A DNA stretch of 64,000 nucleotides from Stropharia rugosoannulata. Its lineage: Eukaryota; Basidiomycota; Agaricomycetes; Agaricales; Strophariaceae. The notes beneath the pieces are model-generated. The model ran no database searches, was not told where the DNA came from, and saw only the letters and a program-made list of their open reading frames with translations. Position 1 is the stretch's first letter; each line of letters begins with the position of its first letter. The stretch spans positions 2,914,001 to 2,978,000 of the forward strand of contig JANCIK010000007.1 of NCBI GenBank assembly GCA_028532985.1, in the 5' to 3' direction. A program made the translations under genes and the position numbers. This document shows positions 31,684 to 45,205 of the stretch, in pieces.

Positions 31684-33798
31684 TATGTTGTTTGATATTT
31701 TTGGTTTTGTGCTGTACCTGTACCCTAATACCCTCTGTTTTCCTTGGCCACGATCGTATGCATAATTTAACATCGACAAGCATTTCTCAGTTCTGCGGTG
31801 TCTCAGATAAGAACGTTCCTGGAATGGGTTGGCCGAAATGCACACATAGTAAGAATGCACGGTACAATCATGGACTGACGAAGGGCCAGTGTTTTCGGTC
31901 AAGTTAACGCTGCTTGATTAAGTCGAAACTCGACGCATGCTTGTTGTTACTATAGTAACGGGCTATGAGCACTGCTAATATGCTATTTCAATATGTTGTG
32001 TTGGGCATCTAAGTATAGGCAGACTATGTACATACGTTTTTAATAGATGTCGCTTGAAGAGTTTGCTGGAGCTCCTTTGAGGATAGGTAAAATTAGATCA
32101 ATACAGAATGCACTCTTTTCTTGCTTATCCAGTTATTCCGGAGGCCAATTGGAATTCAATTACTTCATGACGTGCTTGGTTCTCGGGCTCCGATCCCTCA
32201 GAATCGCGCAGTAGGTATTTGTACTTATCCAGACTTATCCACGTACTGGAGTTCAATGGTACAGTAGATGCTTGAGCCATTGAGGTTTCTTATTTGTCTT
32301 TAGTGCTACATTGGAACTTGAGGGGATGGGAGAGGTTACGTCGTCAGTCTTGGAGCGCAAAACAGACCATCCCGGTAGGCGATTCGGCCACTGAATGCGG
32401 TGTTGAATGGAATGTTTTCGGCTCATCTTCTCATCCTCCACCTATCGGTTCTGGAGGTCTTTCTCCAAGTTGACTGATATTATTCAATAATATCTTACTG
32501 AGAATCAGACTGGTATTCGGCTCTGAACAATCCGGCGGGCAGTAAATGAGCCTTTGCCACGATCTTGCTAACGTTTTATAACTATACTAAAGGTCATCGG
32601 GGGAGACCGCGATATGTACCAATCTCTAGCTTGTGAAACGTAACACTGATTTAGCGCAGAAGACATGACCACTTGGCGTGAGGCTGCTTAACTATAATCT
32701 ATACATAACCAATTTCAAATGTCATTTAAATCTCGTAAAAGTATCCAGATTCCAGACGGAGTCGTTGACTGATGTCTGTCTCCTACTTTGCGATGTATCA
32801 TGTAGAAACTTTCGCTGATGCCATATGTGGGAATGAGTATGATTACTAGCCTGTCGGTGACGGACAAAGTATGACAGCAGATGCCTGACGTCATACCACC
32901 GGACTGGGTTGCCTAAACCAGCTATATAGTTGCCGTATTTGGATGATGGTCTGCTAACAGAGATCGCGCACGGACTCGCGAAAATAAACACAGACAAGCT
33001 TACGAGGAATATATAAAGGCTGCACCCCGCCCTTTCTTCGACCAGCGCCTTTTGGCTTCTTCCCCCACCATTACCTTCTTTTTCCCATCTACTTGTAGGC
33101 ATTGCCAATGGCGATAAGGGGCGTGAATGTGTCTCGCTGGGGGACGCGCCTCGGACAATCTAACTGGCATATGGTGCCTGGCGGCGATCCTTAGTGCATC
33201 TCCCAGGTGTTCTGTCAGTACTCAAGCTCAAGGTTAGCCGGTATCCTTTCAAGAGCATTTTCCGATCTGTGTCTAGGGTTGCTACAGGGAAAGTCAAGGG
33301 AAAGTGTAGTATTAGAGGATATTCTTAGGGTTTGCTCTCGTAGTTTTGTCGAGTGAATAACATCTGCGCCAGGGTGTGCTAAGGTATGTCAGCTCTCTTA
33401 TTTATTCTGGCCTCAACTTTGACTGAGTAGCTAGTTGGTAGCAAGTGAGTAGGAGCTAGCATTACGTCATTAACACGAGACGCGTAACCTCATCACATGA
33501 CTTGCAAAAACGAACATGCTCATGCGGCCGATTTATGTCTCAGATCTCTCGTTGCATCCCAATTATACCCACAAATCCATTGCCATCGGCCCATCGTTAG
33601 TCACAGGAAAACTTTGACTGCGCAAGTTACCACTAGACTCGAGTTTCTTACTGGTCTAGGTACGATGACTCCGTTATCCTTGTTTTCTGGCGTATTGACT
33701 TGATTGCAGGGGCTATTTATCGAGTACCATTACCATAATTGAAGCACTTGGTTCGCGGTCATATTGGTTAGCCATTCACCGCCAACATCTTTATTGCC
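31684..33798. other. Intergenic region between PLAC8 and the F-box-like gene
   Basis: About 2.1 kb, AT-leaning, with only short frames. No motif supports a gene. It holds the PLAC8 3' end and the F-box-like promoter. Confidence 0.5.
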
Positions 33799-35482
33799 AT
33801 GTCAATTGAACTCCCCGGAGAAATATGGACCCAGATATTTGACCTCGCAACGGATGAAGACATCCTCTTCCAATGCGGAATCCCAAGTTTCATGGCAGAG
33901 TCTGCATGGTTCAAGGATATAATCAACGACAAGTGGTGGTTACGCTCGCCCGGTGAGGCCATGAATCTTCTTCAGCGGCGAAGCTACGCTACGAAAAAGG
34001 TATGTATATGCCATGCCTTATCCGACGCGACATTGTTTTGACGTGGCTGGGCAGGTGATTATGTCTACATGCCGCCAATGGCGAACGCTAGGCGCCGAGT
34101 TCCTGTTCCGCTGTCTGCATTTCAGTGACCCGACAAAACTCGTCACACTATGCAACATCCTCGAATCGTCTTCTGCCCATTCAACCACCAGTACAGCGTC
34201 GCTTGGCTGGTGGACGAGGCGAATACACATTGCACGATACCATCCGTCCCCCAGCCGGAACACTACAATGGACGACATCGGGAAGGCCCTCATCACCATC
34301 ATCCGCCACTGTCCCAATCTCGAGATCTTCGTGGTCGAGCGGCCCCTGGGGGCGACATTTGGTTCTGTGGCAGACGCCCTTTCCGAGTTTGCTTTCCGCA
34401 AGCTGCACACTGTGCAGTGGAATCTACCGCGGGAAGAGCTGGGCAAGGTCGTCTGGGCGCTGAGTAGCCTACCGCGCATCGTAGCGGCGCACATCGACGT
34501 CGAGGTCGACGTGGAGCACGGGCAGGAGATCGCGCACCTCGGCGCGGCGAGTAGCCATCCGCTGGTACTACCGTGCCTGCAGCAGCTCTCCCTTCGCGGC
34601 TACGTCGAGGAGCTACTCGAGCACGCGACAGAGTGGGACCTTCCCGCGCTGCGTAGCGTGTCGATTGACTCTGGGACGAGCGTCAACGACGTGCCGGACG
34701 TTCTCGAGTTCCTGCGCGTGCACGGCGCGGAGCTCACGTCGCTCGACCTCAACCTCGCACCGGCCGTTGACATATCCGCTGCGCTCGATCTCTGCCCTGC
34801 GCTTGAGACGCTCGCGTTCAACGCTGACTGGCGCATCCTCCCGCACGACGACGCGGCGAGCGAGCTCGTGCGTGTCCCACATGGCGGCATCGCTACGATC
34901 GGGCTTCACGGGCTCTCGTATGCGTTCGGGGTAGGGCACGCAGCGGTGCGGCTGGAGGCAGACCCGATGCGCTTCGGGCTCATCCCGCGGTCGAACGACC
35001 TCAATTTCGGTGCGCTGACACGGCGCAACTTCCCGCGGCTGACGCGGGTGCGGGCACTGAATCGATATATGCTCATCGACCTGAACGAGGAGAACGGACC
35101 GTCGGTGGACAATGGTGGCTACGACAGGTGGAACCGGTGGTGGCATGCCTGTGCCGCGCAGCAGGTCCGGCTGGAGGACTGCACCGGGGCGGTCTTGGGC
35201 ACCCTACCGGAAGATGAGAGCGAGGAGTCGGAAGACGACGAGGACGAAGAAGAGTATGAGTACGAAGAGGGCGAAGCTGACGGAGAGGAGTACGACAGCG
35301 ACGAATACGAGACAGGCTCCGAGGAAGAAGAGTTTGATTTTCCGGTGCCCCCACTCCCGGAGGGAAATGGGCGCACCATGGAACTTACGCGGCTACTGCA
35401 GGAAGTGCGCATGATGAACGCAGGCCGCGATGAGGCGTTGATCGCACGCATTCGCCCAGAACTTCCTGATTCCCCAACGTAA
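33799..35482 (+). CDS. F-box-like protein with acidic C-terminal region, 2 exons
   Basis: Exons 33799-33999 and 34055-35482 (1,629 nt, 542 residues). The N terminus MSIELPGEIWTQIFDLATDE is the start of an F-box as seen in many basidiomycete proteins (LPxEIxxxIF). After the intron comes CRQWRTLGAEFLFRCLHF, the second half. The middle has leucine-rich segments (LPCLQQLSLRGYVEEL; ELTSLDLNL). A run of Asp/Glu (residues about 430-475) precedes the end. F-box proteins usually bring substrates to SCF ubiquitin ligases, and the target is unknown. Basidiomycetes have large F-box families, many of unknown role. The second exon is much more GC-rich than its surroundings. Confidence 0.8.
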
Positions 35483-36635
35483 TATTATACCCTCATTTTT
35501 TGCGACCAATCACTCACATCTTCTCTACCTTGTACTGCGTATGGCATTATTGTTCCTCCCAGATCGTAGGCACGGCCGCCGGAAAGCTCGGCACCAGTAA
35601 CGGCGCAAATACATATGACCGCGTGTCACGACGCGTGTTGGCTTTGTGGTGGCCGTGGAAAGGCGATTCGAGCGTCGGAATCGCCCGCCATGGGCGCGGC
35701 GGATATCTTATTCTGATGCTCGGTGGCAAATGGGAGTTAGCCACGAAAGAATATTTGTGAAGTTCTGGAAAATCACAGGCGCAACCCGTTTAAAAATCCC
35801 TTAGCGCCTAGGAGCGCCTACATTTCATCACCTCAACGTTATTCAGGAGATATAAACCCATGCCTGCGCTAGAGCTATTCCTGAAACATTAGATTGAACA
35901 TATGTGTGAAAGATCATGGAGATAGACAGCAGGTAGAAGCAACATTTTTATACGTCGTTCTCATTGAAAAAATAATGTCTCGAGCAGCTCAGTCAGCGGA
36001 CACAGTGTATTTATAGCGCTGTTTTCACTCACGTTAAGGTTCTAGCTCTCGCTCAGGAACCTCACATGTGGCCACGTTGCAAGGCGCTAAGAGTAGTATC
36101 ATCGATAAGTACGTATTACATATGTGTATGTTCGACGGAAAGTATTCAAGTTCATTAGGAAGCTGCTAGCATTGGATTAACGTTTCCAGGGTGAGTGGCT
36201 CCGGAACATTACCTTGAGCTAATATGGAAACCACATGAGTTCGGAATTTGTTCAAAGGCAGATCAATAAAACAAGGTTCAAATAAATGCCAGGCTTGATT
36301 GTTTATGAGACAGATTGTAGTGGTCCTTTTATTGCTAGAAAAACTGTTTCTTGTACGTAGCATCCTTTATAGCCTCTCGGATATGTTTGTTCTTTTCAGA
36401 ATCAGAGGAAAATGATGGCCGGCTAGGGAAGTTGAAACGGAGCTGGAAAGTTAATGCGGGGATATGAGCATGACCAAAAAGGGGTTCCCTTAGAACTTGT
36501 TTAGCGCGGCAGATGTAACTGCCCCTCTTCATCCTCTACCCATCCACATCCCCCGTCGAAAGACGCGTCTTTGCCACAGTCTACGTGCACTATATCATTC
36601 CTAAACCTCGACAGTCCGTAATACATAAGAATACC
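35483..36635. other. Intergenic region
   Basis: 1.15 kb with no supported gene. An 86-codon plus frame (35500-35760) has no protein-like features. Confidence 0.5.
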
Positions 36636-37536
36636 ATGGCAGAATGCCCTGCACCGTTAGAACAAGTGCGTACATCACTGTTGACGACGCGCTCTTACTG
36701 ACTAGGTCTCGCAGATCTTTCAGCGTGTAGAGCTTGAGAGCCAATTAAGAGCCCAACAGGCGATCAATGAGGAGGAGAACGTACTCAATGAAAAAGTGGC
36801 GAGTGCCGCCACCATGATGCGTACAAAGCAGAGACGACGCGGGAGTATTTCTATATCAAGAATTGGGCAGGTGAGTTTTACATGTCTTGTATTAGTTAGT
36901 GTCATGTACTAAATGAAAATAAAGGCAAACGACGCCGATATTTCATCAAAACAAGGAGTGCCGCATTCCCCCAACACTCTTGTCTTTGCACAAAACTCGC
37001 CGATGTATCAGGCCCAGCTGGCGGTGCGTTGATTGATCTTGTGCATATATCTGCTCTTGTCCTAACCGTCTCTTCAGAGCTTGAGCAGCAGCTCTATCGC
37101 GTCTGGCGCCTCGCAGTTCTCGGACGACCATGCGCACAAGGAGGACGATAACCATGTCACCCAGATGCACCACATCGTCGGAAAGAAAAGTTTTACGTCC
37201 AAGCTCATGCCCAGGAGGCTGAGCCGTTCCAACTCGGCTAGCGTGATGCCTTCGTGGTCGCCCAAAACCGTCGAGCCGACAGTGGTCATCGGCGTTTCCG
37301 TCCAGGAGGCGACCGTGCAGGTTCCCCGAGAGGCTGTAGACGGCGACGGCGAGATCGCGAATCACTCGCGGCGAGCAAGCATCGTCGTGCATCGGCCCAT
37401 GACGAAACAGCCTTCTCACTCGTCCCTTCGGGCACGCCTGCCAGAGACGACTTGGTTGACTCGAGTCAAGTCTCTGCAAAGGTCCCTTTCTCTCAAGTTG
37501 AGGCGGAAAGGCAAGGCCGGCGAAGAGGCTGTCTAA
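36636..37536 (+). CDS. Hypothetical basic, Ser-rich protein with a coiled coil, 4 exons
   Basis: Exons 36636-36665, 36706-36870, 36925-37023 and 37078-37536 (753 nt, 250 residues). Residues about 12-45 form a likely coiled coil (IFQRVELESQLRAQQAINEE). The rest is disordered, with Ser/Arg clusters (RRLSRSNSASVMPSW; HSRRASIVVHRP) that look like kinase sites of the RxxS type, and it ends in a basic tail (SLKLRRKGKAGEEAV). I do not recognise a family. Four introns with good GT-AG ends and exact frame continuity support a real gene. It may be a regulatory or scaffold protein, but that is only a reading of composition. Confidence 0.65.
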
Positions 37537-39425
37537 TAATTTATAATAAGCTTCGTCTGACTTCCGAACTCATCTAACCACATACAATCTTTTCCTTTCC
37601 TTTCATTGCTCTGTTCTCGTCGGCATCTCATCTCTCAGTTTCTCCTTGCATCTCATGTATCATCTAGCTAGACTTACACTACGGATCTCCTGGGCCATTT
37701 ATTCTCATTCATCTTTTACTGCTCTCTACTGCGCACTGCTTTCGGATTACTTATTTCGTGCATACTCATTATTTTTATAGGTAGCGCTGCATCATGTCTT
37801 CCGTAACATTTCTGGATTCTGGAATCAACGTCATATATTTGCCTGTTTCTACAATTGCTTCTCCGTGGGTTGAGTCGAATATATATACTCCTCTGATCAC
37901 CTTCAAGGTAATCATCGCCTTTGCTACCATTCTTTATCTGCCTTATACTTCAGTTAGTCCCTCAGGCCTCACTACTTGTTCTGCTAACCAATTTCAACTG
38001 AGCTGCTGGTGTTAGGTTCATGCGCTACCAGCCTGATTGACAAAACCTATAAACAGCTCGAATCTCACACCCCCGACGTCAGACATATCGGCGCCTCATC
38101 ACCTCCGACGTGGGACGTGAGCCTAAATGCATGCAAAGCGCATATACTTGGCTCTCTGGATCACTTCTTGACGGACGCCAGTGCTGCCTCACATTATTTA
38201 TAGCCCCGTCGCTGGATAAAGTCAGTATGTGAGCGGCCCGGTTTGACAGCCCGTGTCCCGTTCTGAACACGCCCTTTTTGTCTTGTCCAGTCTTCCGTGT
38301 GGACGGTCCTTAAGTCATTGGCGAGAGCTGCTCTGGAGCCCGGTATTTGCGTCGATGGATAGTGTGCACGAACCAGCGACGGACCGTAACTAATGCAGCC
38401 TCCTAACTGGGATAATTCAATGTTTAGGAATTCTTTCGAGGATACTTATGGGTTTAAACTTGTCGTGGTGCGTATCAGACCCTTCGTTGGAACGAGTTAG
38501 TTAACTTTGGAGTTTCTGATTGGATATGTAGATGGTTACACAACGTCATGGGCAGCTGCATGTTGAAAAATTCGGTCACGTACATGATATTGAGGCAAAT
38601 ACGAGGGCTCGACGTACAATGCCGCCCGTCATGTTGTTTGACATGCACTGCTCATAAACTCTCAGACCAGCAACACCCTGCTTGAATTCGCTCCTCGCCC
38701 GCTCCTCCTCGTGGTGTTCAACTCCCTTCAAATTGCACTGACTTCTCATCCACGCGCAGACGTACAGTACTCATGGACCGGTTTGCCCCGGCTGGCGGTC
38801 TTCCTAGGAAGGGCGCCCGCTCCCATGGCGAACGCCACGTCTACCCTTGTACGGTGTCTTTTCCATGCCCCTATCGAGAACTTATCAATGAACAGAATTC
38901 TTAGGTAGCTTCTCAGGTTCACCACTTAATACACTTTATCGTGCTATTATCTCGAGTTTCACGTTGCAACGCACAAGGCGACGCAGCCTATTTATAGCCG
39001 CTTCCCACTCGTCGTCTCGACGCGCTTTCCCAGTTTCCATCGGTGCTGCTATGCAGTTAGCATGCTCTTGTGCTGCGCGACCATCACGCACTTACGGGCT
39101 AGCTCCAAACTCTACACAACGATCACCTCAGCGCGCGGGTATGCGCTACCCACTTTGCCAGACATATGGGCATTATCGAGCACACACGTCCGCGACGCCC
39201 TCTGCCTTCCCAGTCTCCCTGGCCGCCCACATGATGACCCGCTAAAATCCGTTCTTCGACCCTTCATTACACACTCGTTAGCACCATATGATACGCCATT
39301 TGCCCTCGTTATCTTCGCCACGATACGGTGCCATTACCCGCCCGCCCCGCGTTACGTGCCGGGCCCGTGCAGTATAAAGAGTATGCAGTATGCGCCTGCG
39401 GGGCTTCGAATCGTGTAATCGCAGG
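37537..39425. other. Intergenic region upstream of the S41 peptidase gene
   Basis: About 1.9 kb. A 73-codon plus frame at 37794-38015 follows a T/C-rich stretch, but nothing supports it as a gene. TATA-like GTATAAAG is at about 39371-39378, roughly 50 bp before the peptidase ATG, and may be its promoter. Confidence 0.5.
39371..39378 (+). promoter_or_regulatory. TATA-like box of the S41 peptidase gene
   Basis: GTATAAAG lies about 50 bp before the ATG at 39426. The spacing allows a short 5' untranslated leader. Confidence 0.4.
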
Positions 39426-42400
39426 ATGGCGCCCTCGTCTCTCACACGCGTGTCTCTTCTGCATCTTGCTGGGCTGGTGGCGGCGGCTGTGGCGGCTGCG
39501 CTCGATGGCGCTCTCGTGTCTGAACGCGCCTTCGATCCGTGCGCTGCAATCGGGGGCCAGAAGTGGGTTGCACCTAGTGCGTTGCGGGCGTGCTTTACCT
39601 CTGTCAGGGTGGACCCCACGATCAAAGAGAATGTGCGTTGTCTTTCTTTTGTCTTCCTATAGAGAACGCTTGCGAAATAGGCCCGATGTATTGACTGACT
39701 GTAATCGCAGATCATTGAAGTTATCAATAAGACTCTCGCGTTCCATACCTCCGTCAATTACGAGCTGAAGGCGCCCGAGCCATTCACGGCTGACGTACAC
39801 GAAGACCTGCTGGGTGATCTGGCGCGGATATCGAAGCAGTCGTATCCCTCGGATTATGATTTGCACATCGACTTTTCCAGGACGTTGAAGCGCCTCGACG
39901 ATGGCCATTGCGTGTGGATCAATGCTTGCTACGTGAGTCTTCGCACCAGTACCGGGTATTGCTTTATTCTTATATGACACCACAATAGGACTGTATGTGG
40001 TAAATTTCACTAATCGCTATAACCGTCGCGCTGAGATTTTGTATTGAAGCTCTCTTCTTGAATTTCTTGCCGACCCCTTTGGTTTTGCTCACTGAGACGG
40101 ATGGGAGCCAAAATGTACACATCGCACCGGAAGCGTTCCAGGTCGCGTCAGCAGAGTTCCCCGACCAGATAGACGTATGGCAGAATGCCCTTCCAGGTCC
40201 TCTCAGGGGCCAATTGGCATCAGTGCGTCGTCTTAATGGCTTTCATCATTATCCCCTCCGCTCATATCATACGCCTCGCTTAGCTCTCGGGAGCAAAGGT
40301 CCTACAGATCAATGGACAAGACCCCTTCGTAGCTGTGGATGCAAATGCCCAGATTGCGGGCAGCTTCCAGGCACTGGGTACGCGTCAGAACGGGTGCGAT
40401 TCCTTTTTTCATGACATTATACGCCAGCGGCTTACGCAGAGCATTTATTATAACATACCCAGATTCTTCGCTAGTTACAACCGTGTAGCTACGGGATGGA
40501 GCTATGTCATGGGCAATTTCGCTCAGCAGTCCCTTCCACTCAGTGACTTTGCCGAATTAACCATCGTTCGGGTCAACCACACTCTCCCAGAGGTCGTTGT
40601 AGTGCGTATCTTGTCACGAACTTCACCGGGCCAACTGAAATTAATTGGTGTTTTTCTTACTGAATAGCTTCCCTACCGCGCCCGTATTGGATCTGCTACG
40701 GTCCCGTTCAAGGACACGGCGTCATGGCGAGCTAATAACTGCGTCGCAATTGACGGTACGAACGGCCAGGATATATTTGATTCGCCGCCAGCATCTACTA
40801 CATCCCCGAACCTTCCTCTTGTAAAATTCAAGCAGCAGCCCGACATTCCCGTGCCAGTGGAGCGTAAGCAACTTATGAATGTCATGCTCGATACCGCGCC
40901 GCCGTCCGATATAGTGCTCCCACCGACATTGACGCCCGGGCTTCCGACGCTCAGCGGAAGCCAGAACGTTACCCAATTCTTCCTTCTGCCAGATGGGAAA
41001 ACGGGCGTTATGGCTCTTGGTAGCTTCTCGGATACGGACTTCAACAACTTCCTGCTTGGAATGCTGACAGGACTTCAATCCTTGAAGGCACAGGGCGCTA
41101 CGCAGTTGATTGTTGATGTGGTATGTGCTATTTTTTCACATAAGACTGTTTTATCTAATCGATTTGTCCTCTAGACTAACAATGGAGGTGGCTTTATCTG
41201 CGCTGCACATGTAGGTTTTCTATACTTATTTTTCCAAGTGAACCTACGTTTTAACTGTGACGTTTTATATAGTGGCTTCATCGCATCGTTCGTAATCGAT
41301 TCTCATTCTTTTGGATTAACAATTTATTTATTTATGTGCCTAATAGATTGTCGGCCCCAAATCAACCACTGTTCCCCAGTCTGGTTTGGATACAAAGGCG
41401 CGAGACGGACCACTGGCACAACTCATCACGGCGAAGATCGTTACGAGCAATATCGATCCCGAAGGACAGCTCCTGTACAATCCAATCAACTGGGCTAATG
41501 CCAGTAATGTCTTCTTCTCTCCTACGACTGACTGGCTCCAACCGCCTGTGGACACGGTAATTAACGGGCGAGCTGACGCATTCAGCCAGAGGTCAGTGCG
41601 CTTCTCCAAGATGAGATACAAGGTATGGATCGCTGAAGGATGTCTGTGGCAATTAGGTTGGGCGAAGAATGCCCCGCTAGCGGGTTCCCGGCTTCTCCAC
41701 CCGCCACAGCACTATTTGATCCTAAGACAGTCGTCATTGTGTCCAATGGAAGGTAAAAGCTTTGCTTCAAATGACAGAAGTATATGTTATTAATTTATGT
41801 ATATTTGCAGATGTGCCAGCTCTTGTTCCTTATTCAGTGTAAGTACATGAGAAGGTCTGTTTTACCGTTGTACTTATCGCGTGGCGCTTCTAGGTTACGA
41901 TGAGCAAGGAAGAGGGCGCTCAAACTGTAGTCGTCGGTGGTAAACAGGATGTGCAGCAACAGTTCTGCGGTACTGTCGGTGGACAATCCACTGATTTCTC
42001 GACGATAGATACGGAGGTGAAAGTAAGTACAGTCAGGTCCTGTAACCTTGCAAACGTCTCTTTAACCCCTTGTACGTATCACAGTCTACTGGACTGAAGA
42101 ACAACAGTCTGGCGCCACCCGATCTGTACGCTTTCCTTCTATTTCACCTGTCAAGTAAAGTAGCTAATTTCCCCTGAGGCTGGTGAACGGCGTACAGGGA
42201 ATCACTTGGAGATTGGCCTTTGGCGTCGTGGACCCCACTCAACCGGAAGGTAGGCCTATCATGACGTCTAGCATGTATGTACTACAGAGTATCTAAATCT
42301 GTTTTCAGAATGGCAGCCTCGCCCTGCCACTTTGAATTTACCGATAACAATTAATACGTACGTCTTCCATACCTCTGTGCAATGACTTTGACCGAATGTA

Positions 42401-42467
42401 CATTGATAACAGCGTCAATAACCCTGTTGCTATTTGGGAGACGGTAGTTGCGCGACTTTTGAAGTAA
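39426..42467 (+). CDS. Secreted S41-type (CPAF-like) peptidase, 16 exons
   Basis: Predicted exons: 39426-39632, 39711-39932, 39989-39992, 40050-40222, 40284-40601, 40668-41120, 41175-41210, 41273-41287, 41347-41591, 41657-41752, 41811-41838, 41894-42022, 42085-42125, 42179-42249, 42309-42357, 42413-42467; 2,142 nt in frame, 713 residues. The N terminus is a signal peptide (SLLHLAGLVAAAVAAALDGA). The middle has LKRLDDGHCVWIN and VLQINGQDPFVAVD, a PDZ-like part. The C-terminal catalytic part has QLIVDVTNNGGGFICAA and VVIVSNGRCASSCSLFS with the likely nucleophile Ser. These match fungal secreted S41 tail-specific protease relatives. Exon 3 is only 4 nt; without it the frame breaks. The substrate is unknown. 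Confidence 0.85.
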
Positions 42468-42889
42468 AAAATGTATAATTAGATCTCGCTGTATGTATCT
42501 AAAGAGAAAGAAATGAAAAATGGCTTGAAATAAAGTACATAACATTGTCTGGCATACATGAAATACAGGATTGGATTTATTGACTACATAAGGATTCAAG
42601 TATGGCTTCGAGGGATTAATACAAGCTACTAGTTTGCGACGGAGACAATCAACAACATAATTACATTAAATATTGGTGCGCATATGTTTTGGAAGCCGTA
42701 ATTGATTCGTGAAGGTCATCGAGAAGATCATTAAATAAGTACATATATCGTGGAATTTCGTGGGGTTTCGTGGCATGCATAAAGTTCAAGTTATTCCTCT
42801 GCATGGTCGGATTGGCCCGCGTCATGAATTTCTAATGTTGTAGTACTTCGCAGATGGTTGTTTACGAGCTAGGAAAAGGCGCTTAGAAC
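42468..42889. other. Convergent 3' regions
   Basis: 420 bp, AT-rich, between the convergent peptidase and Ser/Thr-rich membrane-protein genes. No gene seen. A short repeated word CGTGG(A/G)(A/G)TTTCGTGG occurs near 42750-42775. Confidence 0.6.
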
Positions 42890-45106
42890 TCATACTCTAA
42901 AAGCGATGGTAGAACTACTTACTCCGTTGATGGGGCGCGAGTAGTCTTCGTTGTCCCGTAGGCTAGTGACGCTAGCTTGCTCAGAGCGTGGCAAGCCCAT
43001 GGCTAAGCGCGGATGTAAAAGGTGATTTATCATCCCACCGGAGCTATCTGTTGGCGCAGGAGAAGGTGTCATCTCTGGAAGCGTCGCAGCAGGCCAGGGC
43101 GCCGTCCCATCCTCACTATATGTACCAAACCTTGGATCCTGTTCATGTTCAGGCGTGTACCCGCGCCCTGTGATTCCCCGCGGAAAGGTCAGGACTGGGC
43201 GGACAGGCTGTACGACGATCGGTGGGTTCAGCAGAGACGGAGAGAACACGGGCAGGGTGGAGTGCACCATGTCGTCGTACTCCATGTCGCGAGTGGTGAG
43301 CTGCGTGGAGGAATCGCTCTGCACGGAGACAGGGCGCGCAGTGCGTAGCCGGTTGAAAAGCTTTCGCAAAGACAAGGTATCGACGTGGGACTGCCGCTCG
43401 GGTTCCATGTTAAACGGCGAAGTTGGGGTACCCTTGAACGCGCTCGGTGGCGTAGAATGGTGTCTCCGGGCGGGTTTTCCGCTCTCGTGCGTCACCCCGG
43501 ACGACGTCTTCCGCGTCTTGTACAGCCCATCCTCAGCCGAGGAAGACAGCGTCGTGTGCCCGTTGCTTGACGCGGCAGGCAAGAACAACGAGGCTGCACT
43601 GCGTCTGGCTGCGTTGTTCGCATAGGGGTATGGATACAGCCCGGCAGGAACGCGCCACGCTTCCGTAGATCTCGCCGTCTGACTGCGTGACAGCAATCCT
43701 GCTTCCGAATGAACATCGGATCCAGTAACATGGCGTTGCAGACCCTGCGCTTGGTCGAACGAGCCCGACATGTACGCCTGGCCCCCAAAAACTGTGCCCA
43801 TCGGCACCATCGTGGCCGTCGCGCTCTCTGAGCTGCTGTGTCCCTGCGAAGACGGGTCGGCGGGCAGTGCACCGTCGTTCATTCCATCCGCAGAATGGCC
43901 ATGACTGCTCACGGGGTAGCGGGAGGGCGCCTTTTCCGCAAATTGCTCTTCGTCTCCGTCTACTGGGTTCCTGTAGCTGAAGTCGCGAGCAAGCCGGCGG
44001 AGTCCGTCCACATAAACGCTTTTACCGCGGCGCCGTCGATAGCGCCGGCAGGCAAAGAAGATGAGGAAAAGCAGGCTGAGAAGAGTGACAAAGGCTGCAA
44101 TAGAGACGCCGACAATAGCACCGGTGTCTTGAGAGAAGCTGTGGCATATTTTTAAGACGCTGTATCCATACTATGGCCCATGATCTACTCACCCTGTCGC
44201 ATTTGATATCCCAGTGCGTAGAGCTCCTGTCTCGACGGTCATCGTAGAGTGGCGAGGCGCTGTTGTGAAAATAATAACCGTTGTTGTGACTGGCAATGCG
44301 ACTGTAAAAGGTCTCGGCCGAGAACTAATGTATTTGGTTGTGAAAGTGGAAGATGGTGGAAATATTACGGATACAGAAGATCTAGCGAGAAGCAAGTCAG
44401 AGACTAGATCGTCTATAGAGGCAGACACTCACAAAGTAGTTGCTGCTGCGGAAGACGACTGGGCAATTGTCGAAGGACTAGAACTGGTGGTTCTGCTTGA
44501 GATCCTGATAGGAGTGCTCTGTGTAGCGCTCCGAGATGTTGACGATGTCCATTGCGTGGTTGAAAAACTGGGACTGGAGAATATAGCTGAAGAAGAGGTT
44601 GTAGTTGTCGTACTCGAGAAGGTCGTGATCGTCGAACTTGTGAACCTGCCCGTCGATGATGTTGTCGTCGACGACGAAGAAACTGAAGACATCTCCGATG
44701 AAGGCGGTGAGAGCGTTGAAGATACTGCCCCAGGTGCCTCCGCCCGACTCGTACCTGATGAGGTACTTGATTCAGAGGTTGATGAGATGCCTTCCGTCCT
44801 TGTCGAACTTGTAACAGTCGAATCAGTGGTGATACTTCTTGTAATAGACGTCTCGCTAGGCCCACCCCTGGTAGACGATGTCTCAGAGGCGGCAGCGGAC
44901 GACGAGCCGGTTAGAGTGACAGAAGGTGTTGTTGGATTTTGCGATGAAGTAAAGTCCGCAGTAGTGGATGTTTCTTCAGACGGAGATGGATTGGTCGTTT
45001 CGGCAGTGGGTTTGTCACTTGAAGTAACAGACGGCTGTACAGAGGACGCGTCGGCTACATCTACCTCCCGCCTGGAGTTAGCTCGGGGGTACTCAGAATC
45101 AGCCAT
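42890..45106 (-). CDS. Ser/Thr-rich single-pass membrane protein, 3 exons
   Basis: Exons 45106-44433, 44324-44193 and 44138-42890 (2,055 nt, 684 residues). The first about 220 residues are dominated by Ser and Thr, a mucin-like region likely to be O-mannosylated outside the cell. A transmembrane helix (AIVGVSIAAFVTLLSLLFLIF) is followed by a strongly basic stop (CRRYRRRRGK) and a long disordered cytoplasmic tail rich in Ser, Pro and His. This layout is that of fungal wall sensors of the Mid2/Wsc type and of Axl2/SKG6-like proteins. The modelled start has no signal peptide. The exons at 45667-45206 could be spliced on in frame through an acceptor before 45114. The last exon may instead end in an intron near 42917. 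Confidence 0.7.
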
Positions 45107-45205
45107 GGAATAAACTCAACGGGTGGAATGGGTTATAATGCTTGTGCCTGATGAATCGCATTGAGTCACACGCGCATTCAAGAATAATCAACAAGGCTCG
45201 CTCAC

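Noticed and set aside
37794..38015. 73-codon plus ORF after the hypothetical coiled-coil gene
   Set aside because: No domain, and no splice or promoter context. Probably untranslated sequence.
44214..45113. 299-codon plus-strand ORF
   Set aside because: It is the antisense of the Ser/Thr-rich exon. Biased codons keep the opposite strand open, and its Val/Asp/Glu-rich product is not protein-like.
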